A stretch of DNA of 64,000 nucleotides from Raffaelea ambrosiae (lineage: Eukaryota > Ascomycota > Sordariomycetes > Ophiostomatales > Ophiostomataceae). Below are positions 1-10,341 of the stretch, in pieces. The stretch covers positions 2,352,859 to 2,416,858 of the forward strand of contig PCDI01000002.1 in assembly GCA_002778195.1 (NCBI GenBank), given 5' to 3'. Every line of letters begins with the position of its first letter. Within the stretch, counting starts at the first letter, position 1. A program made the position numbers and the translations under genes. The notes under the pieces are model-generated. The model did no database searches, was not told the DNA's origin, and worked only from the letters and a program-made list of their open reading frames with translations.

Positions 1-750
1 CTGGTTGACCGCGATCAATCTCTGTCTGCCTGATCTTTTTCTTTTTGCTAGTCTAGTTCCCACAAGACTAGCGAGAGCCACCCCCCCCCCTGGTTTAACC
101 CGTCTAAGCCAGCTTCACCCTGGTTGCATATACCCCCCCTTTGGCTCACGTTGCCCCCACCCCATCTTCTGGCCCTTTTTCGCCAATGATTGACTCGCCC
201 ATGAGCCCCGTTGCTACTCCGAAGAAAGCTCAGACCGACCCAAGTGGCCGCTCTGCTAGTCTCGTTTCCTCTTACACGCTTTGAACTGCCCGGCTCCCCG
301 ATACTGTTCTTGCTCTTTTAAAAACGACCGGCCCCCCCGTCTGCAGGAGCTCCCTGGCCGTGGTTATGTCTAGAAAGTCAGTTTCTCTAATATTAAAAAA
401 AAAAGGTATTCGACTTCATTTCATATCTGGTTCGACTCTTCAGTACTAGCATTGGAGGATAATAAGGGCACGCATTTCGACTCGCAACAACAACGACCAC
501 TCCAGGAACAACATCTGGAATCTCGCTCGCTTCGATTCACTCGTTCCTCCCTGTCAACTTTTTCCCTTTCTTGTGTCACCAGATACCATCCCGTTAATCT
601 TGACGTCTTCCACACACATCACATACCGCATAATACAGACCTATTACAGTCATCTATATCACATTTGCATTCATAGCCTCCTTTTCCATATCCATATCCA
701 TACACATACACATACGAGTACACATACGCACACACTATTCTTATTCTATA
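1..750. other. Promoter/5' leader region, no gene seen
   Basis: No convincing coding frame. The region is pyrimidine-rich with C-runs near 80-90 and 130-140. From about 600 to 745 it becomes a CA/TA-rich leader of repeated catatc/cacata units that ends just before the ATG at 751. This is typical of a fungal promoter plus 5' UTR and most likely belongs to the gene starting at 751. Confidence 0.5.
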
Positions 751-2039
751 ATGGCCGTATTTGGCATGCTCAAGAGGGGCCACAAGGCTGCCAAGGAGCA
801 CTCCGACAAGCAGGCCGCAAAGGACCAGGAACCGCCAACCAAGTATCACCACATTCCAACCCATGCCGCCTCCGATGCTCTTATGGGCGCGCCAGCCGGC
901 TGGAACAAAGACGACGTCAGCAGGATCCGCGAAGCCAACCGCAGACGCAGCGCCATGGAAGCCCACCTACGTGTTAGCCGTCCGACCAGCTCGGCGAGCA
1001 TGCTGAGCCCCATGCACCTGGGCTCTACGCCCAACCTCAGCAGCAGAAGCTACGGCTCGAATGTCGCCAGCAGCAGCCGGGCCCCCGCCTTTTCCCGGTC
1101 CGTGAGCGGCCTGTCCCAGGTGTCCTACCCAGCTGGACCGTCGAACCCGGTTGTACAATCCCGCAGTTTCAGCAGCATGGACGCAGAGCTGCACCGAGGC
1201 CACCTCGCCCCGGCCCCGACGGCTCCCTTGCCGGCCCCTCCCACTACCTCGACCTCGACCTCTTCATCGTCGTCGGCATCTTTCCCAGCCAACGGCCAAT
1301 CGAGCAAAGGTGCATACTTTTCTTCTGTTTCCATTTCTTCCAGCACTCGTAATAATGGCAACTCTCATCGTTCCCACTCCTCGGCCCGCACATCGGTGTC
1401 GGCAGAGCAAATGATACGAATGATGGAGGCAGCCGTAGACAAGAAAATCGCCGAACTAACGGAGGTGTCTCGCCCTCTCTTTCAACAGACTCGTCCCACA
1501 TGAACCAAGATGCTACCAATGTATACTCAAGCAACTCTAGCTCCAGCTCGCGCGGGGATGCTCTCGAAATGAGGGCTCTGCGCAAGCCTACAGTCCACTA
1601 CGCCAGTGGCGACGGCAGCACCGGCTATTACTACAACGAGTATGCCGGCCAGGGCTTCCCAGCCACGAATCTGAACGGCCAGCAGCAGCAGCAGCAGCAA
1701 CAACAGCAGTCGAGGTCCTCCTCGAAGTCTCGGTCGTCTTCTTCGCACACGCTCGTGACCTCGTCCACCTCATCGAACATCGACACGCCACCACTGCCGT
1801 CTGCACCTCTCGTCGCCGAGGCACAGACAAAGGTTGCCAATGATGTGAAGGCCGGCACCGCGGTTACCACCGTGGCTGATATTGATTCTATTGCTGAGCC
1901 ACCCAAGGCCGTGGTTCACGAGGCTAAACCCCTTAGCCCAGTGGCTCAAAAAACCTACAGACTCCTGCCGTCCAAAGGCCTGTCTTTCAAGCCCAACTGG
2001 CCTTTCCAGAGCAACACTCCCGCAACCGTGACGGTCTAA
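751..2039 (+). CDS. Ser-rich, mostly disordered fungal protein of unknown function
   Basis: The N-terminal ~75 residues are the ordered-looking part: a basic start (VFGMLKRGHKAAKEH), a KYHHIPTHAA stretch and an Arg-rich helix (IREANRRRSAM). I remember this pattern from uncharacterised Sordariomycete proteins. The rest is Ser/Pro/Thr-rich and disordered, with a run of ten Gln near 1680-1710. The first frame stops at 1503 and a second, equally Ser-rich frame runs to 2039, so an intron is needed. The acceptor at 1487-1488 has a CTAAC branch site at 1456-1460 and a pyrimidine tract. Two donors keep the frame: 1310 (GTGCAT, 369 aa) and 1349 (GTAATA, 382 aa). A helix-like segment (EQMIRMMEAAVDKKIAEL) lies inside the proposed intron, so the splice model is uncertain. 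No function assigned. Confidence 0.65.
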
Positions 2040-5000
2040 TGGCTATCTTCGAAGCAAGGCACCGTAGCCCTGTCGTATTGCTCGCCATCCTTTCCGTCTT
2101 TTCGTCAAGATCACATTTTTTTTTTACGTTTCGGGATTTCGGCGCTTTCGGGAACAAACAACGGCTTTCAATTTAGCCCATATACACTCTCTTTCTCTCG
2201 GATCTTTTAATTTTTTTTTCTTGGTTCTTTTTTGGCCGATGGGTTGCTAGGGATTTGATGGGTTTCAATTTTGGACTGAAGGGATATACACACACAAACA
2301 TTTTACATGGCAGGCTCACGACAATTTGGGTTTTTTTTTTTTTTTTTTTGGCAGATATGCATACATAGAGCACAACTACGGACCTCTCGAGGGCATATCC
2401 GCAGGAAGGCAGCATAGCATGTGTACGTCTTTCATTGGAGGATTTTGCTTTTCCTCGGGTTGTTTCTTTCTTTTTCTTTTTCTTACACTGCCTACTGTTT
2501 ACATTCACGACATGATGACAATACTTATTTAAGCTTTACAGATAGACCCTAATGTTTTTGTTGGTTTTCCTTATTCTGGTTTGCAGTATGTTTGGCCCAT
2601 GGTTTGCGATGCGCGGTCTGGAACAGACTTGTGGACGCCTCCACGTGCCTTGAACGGCTGCAGGAGACAAAGGGGAAACCGATAGTCAACGGTGCAGAGC
2701 CGGTCGAGGAGGGGTTGTGTCTAGAGCTGCTTCTTGGCGAGGAACCAGGTCCAAGAAAAGGATAGAGATGGCTCACAACGTCTTTTGCCTTGGGTCAAGG
2801 GAGAGGCTCCGGGCTATGACCAGACTAACGGACGACCCTTTGTTTCGCTTTTTTTTCTTCTTGCCGCACGCGCCCTAGCTCGACGGTCTGTCCGAGAAGA
2901 GCTTCAAAGAAAACGGGGACCATTAGTGACCTCTGAGACTTTTCTGGAAGCAACTTCTTAGCCTAATCGATCTTGGCCGAATTCCATTCCAGTGGTGTCA
3001 CCAAGAAAAAAGAGGGCCCTGCCAGTGGACTCGTTCGTCTACACGTCCTGGCTACGGATACAGCAGCTGGAAAGTTCCGCCGACGGCCATTCAACGTTTC
3101 GGGGTCGTCCTCCGAAGCGAAAGATCAGAGCATCTTGAAAAAGAGGCACGTGAAGTTTTTCTGTGTTTCTGGCGTTTGTTGTCTGTGGCTCGCTGGCTGG
3201 CTGACAGCCAAGACTGAAGAAAGATTCGCCCCCTGACTGACCGGGACACCTCTGGCTGGAATGTGGAGAGAAAACAGGTAAACTATCTGTTGTCTGCTTG
3301 GCGGTCTTTGATCCCTCCCCCCTTCTCTCGCTTCTTTCGCTCAGTGGAATTGGACATGGCCCGTTGAATCTAAGGATATTTTTCCTTCTATTTTGTTGTG
3401 CCGGGGGATGTTTTAAGCTCAAGCTCTGGTTATGCTCCTCGCTGCAAATTCCCAAGCTTGAAGATTTTCCGAGTCCCTGCTATGACGCCATTTTCTTCTT
3501 CTTTTTTCGGTCTTCTTTGCTTGCCTTCTTTGTTTATCCCGTACGTTTCTCTATTTGCTATTTTAGTAGGTCGGCGATATCGGATCGTCCCCCCGTCTGC
3601 TTCACGCACTAGGCTAGTAGGGGTACATAGATAGATACCAATGATCACTCTTGACTTGCTCTATGACGGCCTTTTATTTTTGGGAGTTGCTATAGCGCCA
3701 CTATTGTTTGACTAGATCTTTGTTCTCGTTTGGGTATCTCGATTGTCTTCCTCTTCCCTACCTGTATGCGTGCCGTTGGTCTTTGCTATGTTGGCTGTTT
3801 CGTTTTCGATGTTGTTGGTTCTTTCTAGTTGTTCTGATCAGCACCGTTGGTTGGCTTGCTGTGCTTCGGGGGAACAAGTTTGTTGCCCCCCGCGTATGTT
3901 GGACGATGATCCTGACTTTAAGCAGCTGGATACGGGCTTATATTGCATTGGGGGTTCCCGGTTATGTGCTTGGGGTTTGTAGCATCTTACTCGTATATGC
4001 AACACGAAGAAAGAAGACGTGCACAACTTTGGACGAACAGGGGGGCGATGGTTCCATTGGTTTCGGGGACCCTTTCCATATGATCAGCAACAGGCATGGC
4101 GGCCCGAGAGACCAAAACAAAAAGAGCGAGGTGTGTGGCGTCTTTGGGGAGAGATGGGGGTCATGGAGCATGCACGCTGACCAGGGTTGTGTGGAGGCTT
4201 GCCAAGCCGCGAGGTTGCTGTGGCGGTCTCAAGACAGGCACGCTGAAGAGCGTCCCCAAACCCCTCAGACAGGAAGGCGGAGACAAACAGAGACCGGAAG
4301 CGTAGAAGTTGGAGAACAAATGTGTTTTGGCGTGCCATAAAAAAAAAGAAGGGGACGCAAAAGCAAACCCGGAATCGTGGAAACTTCCGCAACCTGGGAC
4401 GCCGCACAGTAGAACAAAGGGGAAGCGTCCGATTGACTCGGGGGTGGACGAATAACTGGAAAATCGCCCATCTGCCTCATTTTGCGTCTTGACAAATCAT
4501 TTGATCTCCATTCACCTAGGATCGTCCAGCCTGCTACCATGTGGCGTTCCTGACGGCACCATGACAACCCCTGGCGTGAGATTATGGCACACCAAAAAAA
4601 CCCAGTGCATCACAGGTCGGGTGTGGATGGAATGGACCGCTCGCCCATCTCAATCCTGGGAGAACCCGTGTATCGAGGGAGCGAGAGCGAAATAGGTTAA
4701 ACGGCATGGGCAAGGGATGGCCTCTCTCCCAGAGATATGGTTCGCACACCCCTCCATTGCCTCCGGGGCCAGCTGGCCGGGTCGTCTAGGTCTCCAGAAG
4801 AGAAACATAGATCGTGGATCATGGAATGTGGATGCAGAGGGGGGGAGGGGGGGGTGTCTCGGGTAAGAGCGTGGATGGCGAGGCCGCGCCATTCCGGTAG
4901 CCTCATAGACGAGACCAGCAGGTACAGGAAGTGGACATAGTACGACAACGGGGGACAACCTGCATCGAGATCGGGGTTTCTTCCGTTGGGTCAGCTGCAC

Positions 5001-5824
5001 GAGTAGTTTTCTTCTTCGCCGGTAGTCGCTATATTTTCCATTTTCTGTCTCACATTTTCTTTGTTCTCAAAAAGGGGTTTTAGGGGGGGGGTTGTAGTCC
5101 GAGACTAAGAATGCCGTGCCGTGGAACTTGTGAACCTGTGCGCCACCGACACGGAAGCTGTGCTATGTCCCAGAAGACGGAGACGTGGCTGAGACGGAAC
5201 CGGCACGGCATGAAGCTCATCTCGACTGTGGCCGGATGCCTGCTCAACGGTCCTTGGCACCGGCTTGGCCCCGGAAACATGGGGCTATCGGGATTTTCGT
5301 ATGCGGAGAAACCGGAGTCTTCTTCCAGCATATGCATAAATCTTACGAGTACTGTTGACAAGTCGTTATATGGTTCAGCGGTCACTTACACGGTAGTTAG
5401 TTACCAAATACAGCCCCCCCTGTCAATTCAAGTTGACCACTCCACTGTGCGACACACCCACTTTTTTTTTCAAGCACATCTACCCGTAACTACATCGTGG
5501 ATCTTTGGGAAGAGTTCGGTATGGGCTACAGTAAACGGGAGGACCCGAGTAGAGAAGGAAAGTTGGCATGACCTGAGGGCAATCTTGGCAGAAGGATTAA
5601 ACAAAGCTGTCAAAGGGCTGCTTTGATTGGGCAATGAACGCTAGCCTAGGCCTCATTTTGATTGCCATCCATTCCACCATCTGCGTCCTATTAACGACCT
5701 GCTCGTTCTTGTTTGTTTTACAGAGTATATCTAGTTATTCACGCTTCCGACCCTCCGGCTTTCCTAGGTCTCGTCTTGGACACCAGTTACGGTCTCTCTG
5801 CAACAACAAAACAAGCTTGCAACA
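2040..5824. other. 3.8-kb gene-free stretch
   Basis: No frame here looks conserved. The longest readings (about 210 aa at 3708-4340, 171 aa at 5111-5626) are Cys/Trp/Phe- or Arg/Thr-rich with no recognisable motif and AT-rich homopolymers inside. There is a T19 run at 2331-2349 and several T- and G-rich tracts. It probably holds the 3' UTR of the upstream gene and the promoter/5' UTR of the gene at 5825. An unannotated ncRNA cannot be excluded by eye. Confidence 0.5.
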
Positions 5825-6676
5825 ATGGTTGCCTCCGTGTCTACGCATTTCGACTTCCCGCCTGTGATGAACGTACATGGGCACTGGGGGCGGCTCAAAA
5901 CATGTGAACTCTGTGGCGAAAACAAAAAAGATGTGCTGTGTACGATCGAATCACACAGTGGACTGAGCTGCAGCCTGCCACTCGAGACAAGGCCCGGCTT
6001 CAACCTGCATGTAGGATCAAGCATGCGGGGGCCCTTACTGGGAGCCTGCGGTGCGCAGTCGAGGTCAACCCTCCACGTATACCCATCGAACGCCGAGTCC
6101 ATCGTTTTTCTTCCACCCGTCGACTGGCAAGAAGACACCTGCTCCATAGCAGACATGGCCAAAGAACCCATGCGTCCTGGCACGCGCATCAGCACTGGTG
6201 CCGGCTCGAGAACAGGCACAAACACAGGGACAGCCGCAGTGCGTCAAACCACCTTTTCATTCTCTGTCGAGGTTGGCAAAGACAAGACGCGTGAAAAGTT
6301 CGAGTGGAGAAAATTTCAGAAAGGCGACAATGCTATCCCAAACAAGCACGGCGGCTTCAAGCTTGTTCGGCTCTCGTCTGCTGCACACGGCGAGGGCAGC
6401 AGCAATCTTACAAATGCAACATCGGGGGCCGACACAAGCTCGGGGAAGCAACACGAGGGTGATGCCGAAACAGTTGCGTTGCTGCTGTTCGAGATGACGT
6501 GGATCGGATCAACTCATTTTTATTCGCTGCGCTTTACGGGCAGTGGGAAACTCGGCACACTGGGGGAACGATGGGCTCTGATCACAGTTCTGACTGCCAT
6601 GCAGATATTCACCTTGAAACTAACAGGACAAACTAACACGGGTGTCGTTAGGTTCCGTGAGAAGCTAGTTACATAA
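5825..6676 (+). CDS. Uncharacterised ascomycete protein
   Basis: Single-exon frame of 283 aa starting at an ATG in good context (acaATGg). The N-terminus contains HGHWGRLKTCELCGEN, the middle holds VEVGKDKTREKFEWRKF followed by GGFKLVRL, and the C-terminus has a hydrophobic, probably ordered segment (GSGKLGTLGERWALITVLTA). I recognise this arrangement from conserved hypothetical proteins of filamentous fungi, where the EKFEWR block and the GLGERW-type C-terminal block are the best-preserved parts. Between them lies a low-complexity Ser/Gly/Thr linker. There is no signal peptide and no clear transmembrane segment except possibly the C-terminal hydrophobic stretch. Function is unknown. Confidence 0.75.
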   Translation: MVASVSTHFDFPPVMNVHGHWGRLKTCELCGENKKDVLCTIESHSGLSCSLPLETRPGFNLHVGSSMRGPLLGACGAQSRSTLHVYPSNAESIVFLPPVDWQEDTCSIADMAKEPMRPGTRISTGAGSRTGTNTGTAAVRQTTFSFSVEVGKDKTREKFEWRKFQKGDNAIPNKHGGFKLVRLSSAAHGEGSSNLTNATSGADTSSGKQHEGDAETVALLLFEMTWIGSTHFYSLRFTGSGKLGTLGERWALITVLTAMQIFTLKLTGQTNTGVVRFREKLVT

Positions 6677-7350
6677 AGCTCTGATGCCAATGTGATTCGA
6701 ATATTTCGTTCTTTTTTTTTTTTTTGTCTAGATGTCACAGTGTTTAGAATTTGTTGAAGTTTGTCGGAAATATACCTAGTTCAATTATCTCTCATGTCAA
6801 TTATTTACTAATTACCATGCCACTATGTATACGATTAAGTGTCATAGGTTTGAAGCGCGAACAGCCACTCACGATACCGGTCCGTGTAAGTGGAGAGCGG
6901 TTGGGCAAACAAACAAATTTTTGGTGACCGCACATTGGGGGACGTATGTGTGACTGCTGGGGAGCGGGGATAATAGCACGAGAGAGTTCATTGTTGACTA
7001 GTGAAGACACAAGACCCACGTGTGTAAGAGTAAGATTCTGCCAAAGGCGGTGTAAAATTTTTGGTGCGAATTTGCGCCTCGCTAAGAAATAGCAGACAAT
7101 TTTTTTGCCAGCCAGGGAAAAAAAATAGCTTCTCTCTTCCCAGTACACAACTCCAACTCACTTTTTTTTTTTTTTTTCTTCTTTGCCTTTGCAGAGCCAA
7201 CTGGCAGTGAACCTTCCACAGGCGAGCCACTAGATCAAACGATTTTCTCGTATTTTTCTCGTTCTTCGCTACCTGGGATTTTCCAAACTCCGTCGCTTTT
7301 CGCACAATCGCTTTTTTCCCCCGATCCAACGATCTTTTCCTCTCGACACA
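6677..7350. other. Intergenic, SNU13 promoter side
   Basis: No coding potential seen. There is a T-run at 6711-6725 just past the upstream gene and pyrimidine-rich tracts at 7162-7180 and 7240-7350 leading into the SNU13 start, as expected for a ribosomal-protein-like strong fungal promoter/5' UTR. Confidence 0.45.
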
Positions 7351-7927
7351 ATGTCTGGAAACGGCAAGGAATCTGCTGGTATGTTTCGCCCGTGCTTATA
7401 TCTGTCAGAAATCTGGCGCCCTTCTCCCTTTCTCTCTCTTGTCCTCCTATGCGACGCGCATGCTAACTTTTCCTCCCACAGCTTGGCCTCTGGCCGATGC
7501 CGCCCTTACCCAGGAGATCCTCGACACTCTCCAGTCGGCGACCCATTTCCGCCAGGCCAAGAAGGGTGCCAACGAGGGTGAGTTTTTTTTTTTCTTCTTT
7601 TTCCTCCTTTGCTTGTCTTGCCCTTTCCTGTAAGGAGGCGTCGCACTAACTCAACTACCCACAGTCACCAAGGCTCTCAACCGCAACACCTGCGAGATTG
7701 CCATCCTCGCCGCTGACGCCAACCCGCTGGCCATCCTCCTGCACATCCCGCTCCTGTGCGAGGACAAGAACACCCCGTACGTCTTCGTGCCGAGCAAGGT
7801 TGCTCTGGGCCGTGCCTGCGGCGTCAGCCGTGCCGTGATTGCTGCCAGCATCAACACCAACGACGCCAGCGACCTGGCCGGCCCCATCAAGTCCCTCCGT
7901 GACAAGGTCGAGCGCCTGGCCATTTAA
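7351..7927 (+). CDS. SNU13: 15.5K/Snu13 RNA-binding protein (L7Ae family)
   Basis: Snu13 binds kink-turn RNA in U4 snRNA (tri-snRNP) and in box C/D snoRNAs including U3, so it acts in both splicing and rRNA modification in the nucleus and nucleolus. Three exons, 7351-7378, 7482-7577 and 7665-7927, give 128 aa, the same size as the human protein. Introns 7379-7481 (GTATGT...CAG) and 7578-7664 (GTGAGT...CAG) keep the frame. The protein shows AWPLAD, the RNA-binding RQAKKGANEVTKALNRN block (usual Glu-Ala-Thr-Lys is Glu-Val-Thr-Lys here), AILAADANPLAILLH, PYVFVPSKVALGRACG and a C-terminal LRDKVERLAI. The start is fixed by the short first exon in frame with exon 2. Splitting the first nine codons from the rest by an intron is common for small fungal RNP genes. 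Confidence 0.95.
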
Positions 7928-8970
7928 GGCGCTTTCTTTGTGTTGGACAACACCAGAGCACTCGGGTGCTGAGGATAGGATTAGGAACATTTAAGTCTGA
8001 AGCTTGAAAAGGGCTGGTGGATCTTGTTGTCTTCGCATAGTTTGTCTATGTTGGAAGAGCATGATTTATGGTATCCTTAAAAGAGAATAGAAAATACAGA
8101 AAACGTTTTGATACACTGTTTGAGGGGAAATCTGCATCAAGTGCTCTGGCAGGATGCTTCGAACCGAGAAAACCACTGCATCATATGGGAAGTTCTTGTG
8201 GTGCTTACTGACGCTCGCGGTGTGGAAGCCGACTGTCAACTCCTTGCGTATGTCTGTCACAACCACTCTGCTGCTGACAATGATGCAGCAAATCTCAGAA
8301 TAAAGTGTATGCGACTAGGCCTAGTATTGTCAGATTGAGGTTTGCAAGCAACAAACAGTCTATGTGCGTGTTCGGGGGTTTTTTTTGGAGATTTTTTTTT
8401 TGGCTGTTGTTTTACGTTAATACCTCTTTTTTTTGCTTGCTCTTCAAACGTCCGAAACAACACCAGAAACCAGGCATCAGCAAAACGGGCCCCGTGTGCC
8501 TGGCATACTCAGGAAGGTGAAACACAAAACGGACTGGTGCCGCATTCATGTGCTTCACTCAGCCTTTCTGCAAGGCTGCTATGGGTGCTGATACCACCTC
8601 GTTGCCGTAATTGTATTAGTGTTGCGCAGGGTGGATCAGTGGGGGATCGGCAGGGGCGTCATCCTATTTGCTGGCCTCTTCGCAAAATCCAAAGCTGCCA
8701 CCTTGCTCCAACGTCTATGCATCCAAGCTAAAAGAACCCACGACTTTGCCGTGTACACGTCGAAGCTGACAATATCCCTTTGCGACCTCTTTTGTCTTGC
8801 CTGCCTGCACCCACCCTGGCTCAGAATGCACCCTGGCTGTTCGAGGCTGCAGCTGAGGCCCATCTGAACGAAAACGAGAAGACACGGAATTCTAAAAGAG
8901 AAACTAACTAGCAGCTATTGAGCTCACGGCAAGCCCGACAGCCAAGGATTGGAGCCGACCGACTGCAACC
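7928..8970. other. Intergenic between SNU13 and ALG5
   Basis: Short frames on both strands lack any recognisable motif. T-rich tracts at about 8380-8430 and mixed sequence elsewhere suggest the SNU13 3' UTR followed by the ALG5 promoter. Nothing else seen. Confidence 0.4.
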
Positions 8971-10302
8971 ATGGCGACTGCCAATGTCGTCGCGGTGGCG
9001 ACGGAGCCATTTGTCCGCATCCTCAACTTTATCTGCGCCATTCCTCTGCCTCTCTTGTTCCTGGCGTTTGGGTTTCTGCTGATTGCCGGCCTGGCTGGCA
9101 TCTACGTCCTCCTCCACCTCCTTGCTCCGAAACCACGACTACCCTTCCCCTCCGAAAAGACCTACAAGACGAGCGACCCGCAAGATGGAATTGTCACGAA
9201 GCAGCTGCCATGCTGGTACGACCAGTGGCTGGTGGAGCGACACCTGGCTGCGGCTGCGGCCGAGTCGACCCAGCCGGCGCCAGGCGATCCGGCCATCGAC
9301 ATTGGACCCTACGACCTCAACCTGATCCAGCCGGCGGAGGTGGGCTTGACCGTGGTGGTCCCGGCATACAACGAGGAGCTGCGCATGCTGCCTGCGCTCG
9401 AAGAAATGGTGGAATACTGTGACAAGCGCTTCGGCCGGCCGGAGGCTGGAGCAGCGGCAGCAGCAGCAGCAGCAGCAGCAGCGAAGGGCAGTGGCGTTAG
9501 CAGCAAGCCAGCAGCGCCAGCGGCGACACGGCGCAGGGCGTACCACCAGGAGGACGACCAGGAGCCGCAGCTTCTCCCCGGCTACGAGATCATCATCGTC
9601 AACGACGCCAGCTCCGACAAGACGGTGGACGTCGCCCTCGACTTTGCGCAGAAGCGCGGCCTGCACGACGTGATCCGCGTGGTCTCGCTGGAGCGCAACC
9701 GCGGCAAGGGCGGCGGCGTGACGCACGGCTTCCGGCACGCGCGCGGCGCATACGTGGCCTTTGCGGACGCGGACGGCGCTTCGCGCTTCCGCGACCTGGA
9801 CAAGCTGATCGAGGGCTGCGACGTCGTCGTGGACGCCTCGGAGCGCGGCGTGGCCATTGGCAGCCGGGCCCACCTGGTGGGCAGCGAGGCGGTGGTCAAG
9901 CGGTCGGCCCTGCGGAATTTCCTGATGAAGTCGTTCCACTTCGTGCTCATGATCCTGACGCCGCCGGCGACGTCGCGCTTGCGGGACACGCAGTGCGGCT
10001 TCAAGCTGTTCAGCCGGGCGGCCCTGCCGCACATTGTGCCGTACATGCACACAGAGGGCTGGATCTTTGACATTGAGATGCTGATGCTGGCGGAGTCGGC
10101 GCCGGCGACGCCGGTGGTGGCGCACGACGGGACGATCATTGGGTCGAGCCCGGGGATCAAGGTGGCAGAGGTGCCGGTGGGGTGGCACGAGGTGGAGGGC
10201 AGCAAGATGAACCTGGTGCAGGACAGCATCCGGATGGCGCTGGGGCTGACGGTGTTGCGGGCAAGCTGGATGTTTGGGGTGTACCGGCGGCGGTTGACAT
10301 AA
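8971..10302 (+). CDS. ALG5: Dolichyl-phosphate beta-glucosyltransferase
   Basis: Alg5 transfers glucose from UDP-glucose to dolichyl phosphate on the cytosolic face of the ER. The product donates the three terminal glucoses of the N-glycan precursor. Intronless, 443 aa. Residues about 25-50 form one N-terminal membrane anchor (LPLLFLAFGFLLIAGLAGIY), followed by a GT-A fold: LTVVVPAYNEE, the EIIIVNDASSDKT nucleotide-binding block, ERNRGKGGGVTHGF, the metal-binding FADADGASRF, and DTQCGFKLFSR with GWIFDIEMLML near the C-terminus. Between the first two motifs sits a low-complexity insert with an 11-Ala tract (9451-9483), which makes this protein longer than the yeast enzyme (334 aa). The stop is directly followed by an assembly gap, but the frame ends naturally with the usual short C-terminal tail. 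Confidence 0.93.
   Translation: MATANVVAVATEPFVRILNFICAIPLPLLFLAFGFLLIAGLAGIYVLLHLLAPKPRLPFPSEKTYKTSDPQDGIVTKQLPCWYDQWLVERHLAAAAAESTQPAPGDPAIDIGPYDLNLIQPAEVGLTVVVPAYNEELRMLPALEEMVEYCDKRFGRPEAGAAAAAAAAAAAKGSGVSSKPAAPAATRRRAYHQEDDQEPQLLPGYEIIIVNDASSDKTVDVALDFAQKRGLHDVIRVVSLERNRGKGGGVTHGFRHARGAYVAFADADGASRFRDLDKLIEGCDVVVDASERGVAIGSRAHLVGSEAVVKRSALRNFLMKSFHFVLMILTPPATSRLRDTQCGFKLFSRAALPHIVPYMHTEGWIFDIEMLMLAESAPATPVVAHDGTIIGSSPGIKVAEVPVGWHEVEGSKMNLVQDSIRMALGLTVLRASWMFGVYRRRLT
9451..9483 (+). repeat. GCA/GCG repeat encoding poly-Ala in ALG5
   Basis: Eleven consecutive alanine codons, mostly GCA, inside the variable loop of ALG5. In another frame the same DNA would read as CAG/poly-Gln. It is a likely length-polymorphic microsatellite. 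Confidence 0.85.
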
Positions 10303-10303
10303 A

Positions 10304-10341
10304 NNNNNNNNNNNNNNNNNNNNNGGGGGGGGGGGGGGGGG
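10304..10341. other. Assembly gap (21 N) abutting a G17 run
   Basis: N bases occupy 10304-10324 and are followed directly by seventeen G at 10325-10341. The gap most likely reflects failure to sequence or assemble a poly-G tract, so its true length is unknown. It begins one base past the ALG5 stop and affects only the 3' UTR. Confidence 0.95.

Noticed and set aside
3708..4340. 210-aa frame in the long intergenic stretch
   Set aside because: Cys/Trp/Leu-rich start without a believable signal-anchor pattern, then polar sequence; no family resemblance.
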